Shown here: in pieces, positions 44,370 to 56,060 of the stretch
Layout: every line of letters begins with the position of its first letter
How positions within the stretch are numbered: the first letter of the stretch is position 1
Assembly: GCA_016801845.1 (NCBI GenBank)
Contig: CM028920.1
Span: forward strand, 6,713,001 to 6,777,000
DNA from: Polydactylus sextarius
Lineage: Eukaryota > Chordata > Actinopteri > Polynemidae
Direction: 5' to 3'
DNA: 64,000 nt
The notes under the pieces: generated by a model
The model's input: only the letters and a program-made list of their open reading frames with translations
The model's database searches: none
Told to the model about the DNA's origin: nothing
Position numbers and translations under genes: made by a program

Positions 44370-44660
44370 TGAAACCTATTAACCCGGCGGTTTAGTGGCA
44401 GGGTTTGATATTGCCTCAGACCGATGTGCGGCACACATCCTCCTCCTCCTCCTCTCCGGCCTGTGTACACTGAGGCGGTGCCAGAGCCGTGCTGTGCCGC
44501 GCCGCCCTCTGCTGCGATGTGCTGTTCTATTCTATGCTGTGTCGTCCCCATCCTGAGCTGCGATGCCGGGCTCCTCGCTAGGTGCCAAGTGATTTTTATC
44601 ACTGCGAAAACAGTCTCCTTCCAATCTCAGCCCTCTTAGGAGCATATGAATACACTTTAC
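44370..44660. promoter_or_regulatory. Isolated GC-rich, CpG-containing block
   Basis: Sharp local rise in GC and CpG with CCGCCCTCTGCTGC (CTCF-like, 44503-44515) and an AGTGAT-TTTT-ATCACT inverted repeat (44588-44603). ORFs on both strands are low-complexity and not gene-like. It could be an orphan CpG island, enhancer or insulator. Confidence 0.35.
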
Positions 44661-45379
44661 ACTCACACGAAGGAAAACAGGTAACTTGAGACTAGGCTTG
44701 GGGCAAGAGCTGAGCCCGCAGGTAAAAAAGGGCTACAGTGTGTCAGCGTGTGTGCAGTGTGGCATCTGAGTGAGTGTGTGTTGGACTTGTTCGCACTCAT
44801 GGATGCCTTTTATGAACAGTGGTGTGTCTGCAGAGTGTATATATACTTCAATGTTAATGCTTCACATACGAGTCTCCCCTGCATTTTTTGGCAAAATTGG
44901 TGAATCGCTTCATTTTCATGGCCCCACAACCAGAGCTTGACGTGAAGCTTTATTTTAATCTTTTATTTATCCACCGTGTGTCAACTCAGCCAGTTTGACC
45001 TTGTCCAGTGGCGTTCGGTGTCACATTCACACTTTGACACGTGGGAGCTGCTCAGTACAACCAGAACCTCAGCAGTCAGGAGCTGTTGAAGGAAGGAAGG
45101 AATGGAGTTATTTTTTTTCTATCTGGGCTTACTTGTAGTGAGACTATCCTGATTTTTACCACTGTAAATGAATTTGGATTAATGGTCACCCCTCCACAGG
45201 TGATCTGTTGTGATGGTGATTTGCAACAAACTATCCCAAAAAAAATGTTTTTCATCTTTCATCTGATATTTGACATTAGCTGATGGTTTATAAATGTGTT
45301 GTCATACAGTGTAATGTAGTTGTGCATAGATGTTTTTATTAATGAGGTTCTAGACCTCTATGTATTTGAGTATTTGGTG

Positions 45380-46160
45380 GCAATAGGTCAAAGTTCACTA
45401 TGACCTCGAAGAACATGTTATTGACCGTTTTAATGTGATATCTCAAGGCTACTTTGAGCAATTGTCAAAGAATATTTTGTTACATTATGATGGCCAAAGG
45501 TCAAAGTCACAGTTGCATTTCAGTTGAATTGACTCAGTCTGACTGGTGGTCTGGCATCATTTTGATCTCATGAAAAACACTTTTTGGCCACTTGAATGTG
45601 ATATCTCAAAACCACATAGAGAGAGCCATTAGGGAATTCAGTAAAAAATTTGCTCTCAATGTGAACTGTTTATGCTTTGGTCAGCAAAGGTGAAAAGCCA
45701 CTGTGACCTTGCAGAACATGTTTTGGCTTTTTGAATCTTATATCATTAGACTGTCTTGAATCTGTCTTTGAATTTTGCACAAATATTTATATAGGCTTAA
45801 CATGGACCCAAGGAAGAAGTGATTACATTGTGGCGGTCAGATGTCACAGTGACCTTATGAAACACATTTATGAGTCTCTTAAATGTGATATCCCAAAATC
45901 CCCTTGAACAAATTACTGCAGATTTGGCAGAAAACTTCACTGAAGTCCAAGAGTTAACTGATTAGATTTTGGTCCTCAAAGGCAAAAGGTCAAGGTCAAT
46001 CTGACCTCACAAAACACTTTTTTTTTTCACTTGTTGAATGTGATATCTTGAGAATGAATGGATTAGATTTTGGTTGATGAAGGTCAAAAGTCAATGATCA
46101 AGGCCACTGTGACCTCACAAAACATGTTCTCAGCCATAACACATAAATTTAAGCGCTAAT
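45380..46160 (+). repeat. Imperfect ~150 bp tandem array rich in AGGTCA half-sites
   Basis: Five diverged units, recognised by AATGTGATATCTC-like blocks at 45432, 45595, 45734, 45882 and 46037 (spacings 163, 139, 148, 155). Each unit also carries variants of GGTCAAAGGTCA and CACTGTGACCTCACAAAACA. The family is common in teleost genomes. AGGTCAAGGTCA (45987-45998) contains a perfect TCAAGGTCA. Confidence 0.75.
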
Positions 46161-46164
46161 TACC

Positions 46165-47040
46165 TGCAACTGGAGTGGTTGGTGGAGACACACAACTGTA
46201 AGGTTGTTGTTCTAGTTTTTATTGGTCTGATATTTGAAATGTAGATGAGCTGAAGTTAAGAACCAGATTCAAATTCCTTTCTAATTGATGGCATTGCTAA
46301 TCTGATGTTATATAAAACATTATAATAAACTTGCATGTAGATGTGGTTAGGAACATTTATAAGTTATATAAAAGACAGCAGGAAACAATTTGAAAAGAGA
46401 AACAGAAAATGAAAGAGTATTAACACCTGATTCGTATTGATCCAAATACAGATGTGAATACATATGTTTGTCGAAACAGTCTTCGGTTGTAACTCTGTAT
46501 TATTCTGCTGAGTGGCCTGAACAAACAGTGGCATTATCAATCCATAGGTCTTAACAACTTCAGAAGTTTTTCTCACTCTCATATGTTATAGAGGCCAATG
46601 TAATCATTTTTGGGGCAATTTCCATGTTGGTTTTAATCACATATGTGGAAAAGGAGACCTTTTGGAAGCTAGCCACCCCCACTAACATGGAAACTTTGTG
46701 TCCCGAAACATCGATCTGGAGCCATAATCACCATAGTTTCTAACCTGCAGCAAAGCAAAGCGAGGCGTGTCAAAAGCTCACTCCTCATCAACTTCTGTTT
46801 ATTTAATTTCAGATTTTCTTTCTTTTTTTTTTTAAACACACATAGGTACAGTACATAAATCCCCGTCATACGTCTCCATCTCTCCTTTTGCTCCATCCTT
46901 CCCTCCTTCTTTCACCGAGCCTGTTTATTTTAGATTTTTTGAGGAAAAACCTGCAGTCAAATGAAAATAAAGGTAGCGTCACATTCATAATATTTGGAGT
47001 GGAGAGCAATTTATTTTCCTTTTATTAAATGCTGATTAAT
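46165..47040. other. Gene-free stretch
   Basis: AT-rich unique DNA. No gene or strong element seen. Confidence 0.5.
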
Positions 47041-47044
47041 ATGC

Positions 47045-47480
47045 AGTGTTGGGGAGACTAATACTGCAGGTTTCATTTCCCCAGTATCCTGTGCTGCGTC
47101 GACGCTGCCTCAGAGGTAAAAGTTGCCACAAGCGAACTGAAGATATGGAAGTCTGGTTTGAATTTAGAAACTCCTTTTCACTGTTGCTCTTTTCCTGTCT
47201 CCTCTTCTGTCAGTTTTTTTTTTTTCCTCAAGCTCGTAATTGTAAGATGGAGGTGTATTTTGGGGGCTGATGTTAATGTGGATGCCGGGAATGTCCAGAC
47301 CCTAATTGCTCTGGTTACATTTTTTTTTCTCCTCGATTCGGATATGTGTGTGTCTGTGTGTGCGTGTGAGCATGGATTCCTTTTAATTAACAGTGAGAAT
47401 GTATCATCGTGGCAGATGAGGAAGTTAAGCCAGATGAGTAACAATGCTGCTTCAGCAGCAGCACCAGGATCTCCAACTGC
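47045..47480. promoter_or_regulatory. Candidate conserved non-coding element
   Basis: GCTGCGTCGACGCTGCCTC, AGCTCGTAATTGTAAG, TGCCGGGAATGTCCAGACCC and GATGAGTAACAATGCTGC (SOX core), interrupted by T tracts. Possibly two elements. Confidence 0.3.
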
Positions 47481-47859
47481 ATTCTTCACATATGGAACAG
47501 CAGCAACTTTTTTTTTGTCTTTTGTGTTTTGCTGCATGTATCACAATCTTTAAGATGCCAGAAAACAGAAAACTGCATTCATCGAGAATCAATGCTCTTG
47601 AAAACTTTCAGCTCGCTACTCCCTGTTCAAGTGTAAATGGGCGCAATAGCAAACTTGGACACAAATGACTATTTCTAATTTTTCTTTCCAGGAGACTTCA
47701 TGTGATTAATTATTTGGTGAAGCCAACTGGCTTCAAATATTGGTTATTTATCACGTAAAACTCATATATCATAAAGAGTAAAACCAGACGCTCAGGTTAG
47801 ACTAATATAATAATATATATTACTTTGCCAATATATTGGCTGATGTTGACTTTGTTGTA

Positions 47860-48010
47860 AAAATCTGATCTCGGCCCTGTCATTTACATCCGTTTGTTGC
47901 GTGACGAAGATCAGGCTATCGCCATTAAATCTGAAATACCTGCAAAGAAAACTGCTCAGCCAGTAATTTTCTGAAGTCTGATGCTGAACGGAGACTTTTT
48001 ACTGTCCTGT
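47860..48010. promoter_or_regulatory. Candidate conserved non-coding element
   Basis: TTACATCCGTTTGTTGCGTG, AGGCTATCGCCATTAAATC and CAGCCAGTAATTTTCTG in a compact high-complexity block about 16.6 kb upstream of sox9. Confidence 0.35.
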
Positions 48011-48239
48011 GAAGTGACTGTTGTTTCAGATGATGTTGTTTTCAGATTTCCACCCACGTGGGAGTGAAACTGAAGTAGGTGAAGTAGGAAAATGTAAAGA
48101 TGTTGAAAGCTGGAATGAAAGCAACCGTACGGCTTCACATCACAAATGGTGTCATTGGTGTCCCATAAAAAAGTCAGAAAAATTTAAAGCCGCTAGAAAT
48201 AACGACGTGTAATGTGAAAGTGGCTGCTTCTAGTATCAT

Positions 48240-49440
48240 TGCAGACTTTGCGCAGATCAATAGTTTTAACATCTTGTAACTCATTGCTTTATGGTTTATT
48301 CAGACAAAACAGCCAATGGAATTAGTCGTCTGAGCTACCATACTCACCAATAGCTAGAATCAGGTAATAAATCCCCATTTTCATAACTTATCCCCTACAT
48401 AGCCAAGATGTTGATCAATGAGGGTGAGGAGTGTCTATCGTTCCAAGCTCAACTTTCAACTTTTGACTGTTGTGAGTGCACCATCCAGGTATTAACAGTA
48501 GAGTGCATTTTGACATATTTGTCAAGTGAGCAGATTACACTTATGTTCACACTTATGGACTCAAAATAATAAGTGTAAGTATGGAAGTGTCAGAATTGAC
48601 ACACACCAAAGGAATTGTATTGTACAACTCTGGGTACCCATGGATTGTCATGCTAAGCTCAATACTTCTCCACCCTCCATGTTTCTTGATTCTTGGTGGC
48701 ATCAACAGAAGCCTTATGCTGATAGGCTTGTAGTGTAGGTAAGTTGTAATATTTTCCACTTTTGAACTTGACTTGGCTTGTATTCACTGCACAAAGAAAT
48801 CAAACAAAAATTTGATTTAGTTGAGTCTCCATGGTCACTTTCCTCTGAAACATTCAGTGAAAATGTTAATCGTGTTTGTGGGAAAAGTGGGAAGATTTAG
48901 GAGCAAGTAGCACGGGGAGGACTAATTAGCAAATAATATCTCAAGAAGATTAGCAAACAAGGACATTTTTTTTCACTGGTGGAGTTCAAACCGAAGTGAA
49001 ATACTGTAATGTCTGACACATTTATTTTTTCTAAACAGGAAAAGATTCAACATAAGACAACATAAAAAATGAAAAAAAAAATGAAACATTGTTATTTTAG
49101 GTTGAAATATATCCCTTTTATATCGATTCCATAAGATCATGAAAAGTTTTTTTGCCACTTCAGGAATTCAAATGATTAAAAGAAACATAACATTTTTCTT
49201 TCTTTTTTTTTTTTTTTTAACTACGGTAAAAATGATCTATAAAGTTGCATAATTTAAGAGCAAGATTAAATTGTCATACTTGCTAATGAGATGTGTCATA
49301 CCTGTCAGTGTCATACAAGTAGCACACCATTAAAAACTGGCTTCCATGCAAACATTAATGACATAGCAATACATGCAAGCATACACAAATAACACCGATG
49401 TCTCTTTGCACACACACATGCTTGGCACACGAGGAACACC
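48240..49440. other. Gene-free stretch
   Basis: Unique AT-rich DNA with T tracts near 49200. Nothing recognised. Confidence 0.5.
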
Positions 49441-49476
49441 TCAGAGATGAGGACCTGGTAGGGAACTATGACTCAC

Positions 49477-49637
49477 GTCGGCCCGGGTGAGCAACGCAGG
49501 TCGAGCCGTCACGTGAAAAGGCTGTCCTGGAACAACGCTGTAACCATATAACCCGCTGTTTAAACAGGCCTCTGAGAGATGCCCTCTCATTTCCTGCTGG
49601 AAAAGCTGATCAATCACAGCTCTCATCACCTTAAATT
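49477..49637 (-). other. Splice-bounded open segment: orphan exon or conserved element
   Basis: Minus strand: acceptor CTATTTCTCCCACAG|AATTT after a pyrimidine tract, then 161 nt open (FKVMRAVIDQLFQQEMRG... to ...ALLTRAD) and a consensus donor GAC|GTGAGT. Phases would be 1 in and 0 out. The peptide is not one I recognise, and no partner exon was found. Its composition also fits a conserved enhancer, so it is not called a gene. Confidence 0.2.
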
Positions 49638-50499
49638 CTGTGGGAGAAATAGAGATGTGGGTGGACTGGTTCAGGACAGAAAGTGAAAGGTGAGATGAGT
49701 GAAGAAATGACAGGATTCTGATGACTTTCTTTAATGGTCTTTGCACTTTATTAGATGGTTGAGTGTTTGAAACATCAAAAAATAGAGAAAATGAGAGCTT
49801 AAGTTTAAAATTGTGAAGGTGCAAATCCATATTCAAGCAATGGCAAGAACTTTTGAGAGTGGCATGTTGTTAGTGTAGATAAAAAAAAACCTTGCAATGT
49901 TCAGTGTGTGATTTATTAAGTTAGACAGACATTTTAAGTTACAGACCCACATGTATTCCCTCTATAGGTCAAATACATAGTATTACAGTAGGATGAAAGC
50001 AAAGGGAAGGAAAAGAGGAAGAGGTAAGGAAGAAGACAGGATTGGAACAGATTTGACATTGGCTCTAAAACAAGGGCACTCCTTCCCTTCCTCCTCAATT
50101 TGTCTCTGTGAGTGTTTTACAAGAGCTAGATGAATTGCGAGAGGCACAAACCATCTATCAATGCGGAGGAGGAATGCTCTGCTCTTAGTGGACCTCCCTT
50201 CCACTCCTTCCCCCTGCCCGACAGTTAAAACAACACATTGTGCCAGCGGGTCTTGATTTCCACTGCTTCAACACCATGTCGTTTTTCAAGCGAGGCCTAT
50301 CAGAAGCATTTAGGCTGAATGCAGAGCAGACCCCGGTAGCCAACTTGCCCCTGCCTTCTGACTCAGACCATACTCAGCTCCAATTTGTCCAGACATGGGC
50401 CAGTGTGTGTGGGTGTGCTCTGATATTTGAGTTTTTAAATGAAGCACTGTAGAGACACTTTGTTGTACATTTTCATGCCAAATTGTTGCACCATACAAC

Positions 50500-51830
50500 A
50501 CAATACAACAAAAGCTGCCTTGCAACAAAAGTTTAATGAAGTCCAGTGAAATAGAGCCAAGCTACCAGGCTGATGTCACTGATGGGTGGTATTTTGGCTA
50601 ATGCTATGAATGATTACTCAAAGATTTAAACAGTTAATAAAACAATTCTTCCTTGGTGCTCAGCTATTATAACATCAAAAAGCAAAGCTTGGAACATAGG
50701 GTAATATTAGGCACATAGTATGCATTACATATGGTAGTATTAGATTAAAAGGTGATATATTAAGATAATATATTTGCTACTTTCTATGTTTTGCCGTTTT
50801 CCCAAAAGCTTCAGTCATTGTTGTATTTAAAGACAAGTACAGTTACAGTAGACATGCCTTCTGAACAATGCTACTTTGTCAAAGCAGATTGAACAATACA
50901 GTCACTCACCATCACAAGGTGAGACGGGCCTGAAGTAGCTAGTTAGCATGCTAATGGTAGCAGAAGCACATAAGTGGTAGAAATAGAAACACAAAAGCAA
51001 ATTTCTGCTGCTGCTTTCTGCTGCTAGAGACAATGACTAAAGTTAATAGTAAAGTGCATTGCTGAACTTGCAACATTTCTGCTAGTGATGCTAACGTTGT
51101 AACATTGCCTGTGTAGCAATAGCAAAAACTAGCATATAGTACGTTGAGAGAGGGGAGTGAAGTGAAATGAAAAGCAAGTATATTCTATATTCTAGAATAT
51201 AGAAAAGCAATAATTGAACTCTGCTTCTAAGTGTAGACACAAGTTTTGCGGCACTGATGTTGCAAATTTTAACAATTTTAGCATCACTCGTTTAGCTAAA
51301 TTGCTGATATGACAGTTACCGACCCCAGCTGCATAGCAATAAAGATATAAATGATAAATGGTTGGTTATTGTGACAATCACCTTAGTCAAGATCTCACAA
51401 AATCTTGGATGGATCGCTATACTGGATTGCTTTTTTTCATTAGACATCAACATTTGCTGCATATAAATAATACATGTTGTCACTGTTGGGTCAATATGCT
51501 AAGAACATATATTCAGATGAGATTTCTGAAACAACTGTAATGTAAATCTATTGATCCAACCAATGGGAGTTATACAAAAGGTCAGATCTATAGTTAAGAC
51601 TATACTATACAATCTAGCTTTAGGGTGGCTTTCATGACTTGTTCATTATAACTCACGAGACTGCCAATCCCTCCCTAACTTGCTATGTCCTGTTGAAAAA
51701 AAAAGAAAAAATGTTTTGCAAAAAAAAAAAAAAAAAAAAATCTGTGAAATGGATCCCCATTATAGCTTCATGTATTATAGCAGACTTTAGTTTTATGAGC
51801 TTTTAACAAGTTTCCCAGGGGTTGCAATAA
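50500..51830. other. Gene-free stretch
   Basis: AT-rich; contains a 22 bp palindrome at 51183-51204 and an A tract at 51720-51740. No gene. Confidence 0.5.
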
Positions 51831-52149
51831 TTTCTGTGGTTTATTTTCGGAACATTTACTTCTTTCTTTTCCTTAAACGATCAGTATGGGCCTTTAGCTC
51901 TCCAGCCTGCCCTTTCTCCATCTCAAATCCAGTTTCACACCCCTTCTTTGGGGCACTTTACTGTAGTTGGATGGCATGTCGGCGAAGCCAACGTCAATCC
52001 TCGAATTTCCACAATCTCAATTCCAGCTCGCCTCTTAAGGTTATTGCTGCTTGATTGACACTTGGTCTTTTAAGGGTAATAATACACAACAGAGACAAGG
52101 CAGACCAGTGACAGCAAAACCAAAGCTAAGCTCAAAACATGTAACGTGA

Positions 52150-52480
52150 TTGTGTCTGAGCTGTCATTTTGTTTGTCAGTGCATACTATCGTCAGCCACA
52201 ACATCTTGTATCTGAGTGTCATGTTCTGGCAACAAAACCTAATTCCTCAGACTCTCTGTCATCGCACAAAGCCTGAAAGATTACTAGAAATCACATCCAT
52301 ATGTGGGAAAACAAGTGAGAGGGCGAGAGGATGGTGTAAAACATGACTTCCACCCTCAGCTGTGCCCACACGAGCTGCTATGAATGGTGTTTTCCTTTGG
52401 CTGTGCAGATAAATCAACCCAGTGCAGCCATTGTTGTCTCGCATCTCCATTCCTAGCTCCATCCGTCATTTCTCCATCCC
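52150..52480. promoter_or_regulatory. Candidate conserved non-coding element with SOX sites
   Basis: CATTTTGTTTGTCAG, CTGGCAACAAAACC and GCAGCCATTGTTGTCTC (CCATTGTT core at 52428-52435) across a 330 bp non-repetitive block, about 21 kb upstream of sox9. T/A tracts follow at 52540-52564. Confidence 0.35.
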
Positions 52481-52599
52481 ATTCTGATATTCCCAACTTT
52501 AACCCCCAACCCTCCCATTCCATTCTGTATGGTTTAAAACTCTTTTTTTTTTTTTAAAAAAAAACCTCCCCTTCTTCTGTCTGTCTCTCCATCCGTCCA

Positions 52600-53380
52600 C
52601 ATAGTGCGTCATGTCGTTATTGTACGAGTCTGAGCAGTTTGTCTGACAGCCAAAGTGTAATGCTACACCTCTGACCTGGAGGAGTCAGCAGTCTGTAGTT
52701 TTAGTTAGAGAAACATTTTTAGAGCTGCTGTGCTGAGTTTTTCACAAAGCAAATGATCTCCACAGCAAAAGCTTGAATAGCAAGAAGAGAACCACTACTC
52801 TGCGTACACATATCACTAAAGATACAATGTATATTTTGGCCTCTGATTTCGTTTTTGTTTTAGTCTTTTGTAGAGAATGCGTATTAATTTTAGTCAAAAT
52901 TTAATCATGAGGTTTAGTCTAACTTTGCTAGCTGCACTCTCCTGCAGAGCAGTGTGATCACTCATGGGCTGAATTCCCTCACTTGTCTGGGTTTAGATTT
53001 AGCCAACGAGCTAAAATGTCAAATATCATTAATGCAAAACTGTTGTTGTAGGTGCAGCCGGCAATTCAACGCAGTTTTTTTCATGGTTTGTCCCACCTGG
53101 GTGTTTTTAGCCAATTTTGTCCACCTGAGAACTCTTAGCTAACTTTGGGCTAACAACACAGCAGAGATGATAGCATTAATGATGGTGTCGTTCATTAACA
53201 CAAGTCAAGCAGCAGCCTTTCATTTTTTCCATTTCTTTCCATTTCATTAATCAGATAGTACAATGGACTACTTTTCAAATGCTTTGTTGTTCATTAACAT
53301 TTATTTATTCATTTTTCATTAACTGCAATCATAAATTATTTTTCAGTCATCAGATGGAACGTTATCTATGCATAGATACA
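52600..53380. other. Gene-free stretch
   Basis: AT-rich unique DNA; nothing recognised. Confidence 0.45.
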
Positions 53381-53429
53381 TTTATCTATAGGGTACATGC
53401 AATACAACCTGAAACTGTACATTTGTACA

Positions 53430-53620
53430 AGGAATCCTTTCAAATTTCTTACAAATGTCCACTTGGACTCAAGGATGATCACTGTGACCTCCTTACTTGG
53501 AGAATGACTACAAATTTTGGAAATGTTTTCCATTATTCAGATGGACTTATTAATAGTAATTGCAACAGCATATTTTTGGTCATAACTTGTGCATTAAAGC
53601 ACTGATTAGCTGCAATTGGA
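53430..53620 (+). repeat. Single copy of the AGGTCA-type teleost repeat
   Basis: CTTACAAATGTCCACTTGGACTCAAGGATGATCACTGTGACCTCC-like order (only partly quoted: GTCCACTTGGACTCAAGGA, CACTGTGACCTCC), then GGTCATAACTTGTGCATTAA. Same family as 45380-46160; about one unit. Confidence 0.6.
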
Positions 53621-54964
53621 TTGGTTGGAATACAACTACAAAGCAATAATTGTAGATAGGCATAGTTTTCATCAACAAAAACATTAATACATCAATAATA
53701 ATTTTAGAGCTACATGTTTTTTTCATAGAACATTAGCTATTTTGTAGCTCTTTCCTCTTCTCTTCTTTTTACTCATTAATCATTTTGTCACTGGTTTTCA
53801 CAGCATTAATTTTACTTATAAGCTTTACCTTTACAAACATGCAACTGTTCTGTCATGCTAACTATCTGTAAGACTGATCTATATTGTAGGTGTTACCTCC
53901 TCATGAAACTTGATGTACTTTTAAAAAAAAGCCTTAAATTCCAGGGCTTTTACTTTGGAGGATTGTGTTCCTATTACAGGAAACTGACTTAGCATTCTGC
54001 ATACAAGTCATGCTGCAGTTTACCCACTCCCTGTGAGTGTTTGTGCACGTCAACCAGCCAAAGTCTTTCCTTTGAAAAAATAAAATAAATGCTGCCGAGC
54101 TCCTCTAAGCCACAAACCCTGGAGACTTTATCAGAATCTGGAAGGACAGGATGTGCTGTACTGATGAATGAATGTGTGTGTAGGTGTGTGTGGGTGCCTA
54201 CAGGATCTGTGTTCTCAGCACCACCCCCTGTGGAGCATTCTGGCTGAGACCCTTTGCCTCCCTGCCAATCAGATTTCTCTCATCTCAGGCCAAATGGAGA
54301 CTTGAGCCAATCAGAGTCCAAATTCATTTCCTGAGACGAAATAGTCGTAGTAATGGTTCAGTTGTGGGTATCTACTGGCAGCTATGGTAGGGTGGGGTGA
54401 GAGGCTATAGTGAACTGATTAATTTCAAGTAACCATTACTCTGAAATGGCCAAGAACTCCTGAATCATGTAGCAGTAAAAATACATAGCCCTTAAAACAG
54501 TTTTTATTTTATATTTTCCCCACTAAATAGAGTATATATTACACCATAGTGAATTTATACTTGAGTAACTACAAATATAGCGATACAGTGCAAATTGCAC
54601 AGTGCTGATGGTTTGGAGGATCAGCACAGTTCTTGATTAATGACCAGACCAGCAAGTTGGGATAGTTGCTTCATGGTGAAAACATCAGGCAGAGTAGTTT
54701 AATACAGGATGATGCACAGCCTCACTGCTGTGCACTGTATGCCTGTGCCTAGAACTGCACATTTCAGCCATAAAACATACTCCATGATAAATGATAATCC
54801 CACAGACTGATTTAATGTGATCTGAAGAGCCCACCCCCACACCCAAATATGACCAGGAAGAATTCACACATACACTATAGTCTCAAGCGCCTACTGTTTT
54901 TCAAATTACACATTGTTTCATGTCATTCCTAATGGTAATAATGCTGTGTTCCAGAAAAATAAAG

Positions 54965-55225
54965 TTTAATCAATTCATCCATTATCTGTACCTGGAGCCA
55001 AACCTAGCAGACTGATTGGGTAAGAAGCTCAGTACAACCTGAATGGGTTGCCAGTGATCATCATTAGGCTGACAAAAAAAAAAAAAAAAAAAAATACATA
55101 CAGTAATTTATAGTCGCTTGTTAACTTCATTTGCATGCCTTGTGGGGGGAAGCTGAATTACCCAGAAAGGCCTCCGCTGGATTTTAGAGTTGAACCTGGA
55201 ACTGTCTTTCTGTGACGCAAAATAT
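54965..55225 (-). mobile_element. LINE/SINE 3' tail, minus strand
   Basis: Plus-strand order: CAATTCATCCATTATCTGTA, CTGGAGCCAAACCTAGCAG, GGGTTGCCAGTGATC, an A20 insertion, TTTATAGTCGCTTGTTAAC, CATGCCTTGTGGGGGGAAGC, CCCAGAAAGGCCTCCGCTGG, GAACCTGGAACTGTCTTTCT. This is the well-known fish repeat tail read in reverse, ending in a tRNA-like B-box segment. Confidence 0.7.
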
Positions 55226-55799
55226 GAACTTGTTTCTTGTTTACAAGATGTCTAATCAGTCTTTTCTTGCCTTGTGTTACTTGTTACACATTATTGCCAA
55301 CTTGGTGAGTTCCCAAGTATTACAATGTTGTAATAACTAATGCATAACTATGGTTGAAACTACGAGAAGAAGACCTAACCAATAGAGATATTTTATATGT
55401 ATGTATAAAATGTGGTCACTTGTAAAGACAAAACCACAGAGTATTATCACCCATGCCTGCAGTGTCTTTCAGCTCTTGGATGTGTCATGCATGTTTGTTT
55501 CCAGTTGTGCAACATGATTAAGTTTGGTTCTCATCAATGCCATTATCCACAGTAACCTTTTTGCACAACACCTAACACAAAGTCCTACAAAGTCAGTAAG
55601 AGATTGTCAGACAAAATAGAGCATTAACAGCAAAAAACTGCAACACTTCCAGCATGAATTGGTAGAGAATTGAATATTGTCTTGTATCTGCTGGATGAGT
55701 GAATGGGGAAGTGTTTCTTTCAACCGTATGCAGTGGTGATATGTTGATGTTGTGTTTACAGCTTGTTCTGTTGCTCTCCAAGTGGCCAGAAAAGCTCTT

Positions 55800-56060
55800 T
55801 TAAAGAGAGAATCACATCCACTTCCTTCCAGGAGTCCAAGCAGTGACTAAAACCTCCCATTACGTCTTCTCCACCTTTGTTCGTCTAATTGTCCTTTGTC
55901 CAGTTGGACCCTCTTTTTCCTGATCATCTGCTGTCCTGTGAGTGCGCGAACATGAGTTCTGTAACACACGAGTACATAAGTCCAGCACAGTCAGGCAGAA
56001 ACGATCCTGGACACCGAAGAGCTGCCAAACCATCCTTGCCAAGGGGTAATTGTTTCCTTA
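55800..56060. promoter_or_regulatory. Candidate conserved non-coding element
   Basis: CCACCTTTGTTCGTCTAATTG and GTCCTTTGTCCAG give two SOX/TCF-type cores 20 bp apart; also GTGAGTGCGCGAACATGAG. High complexity, no gene-like ORF. Confidence 0.3.
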
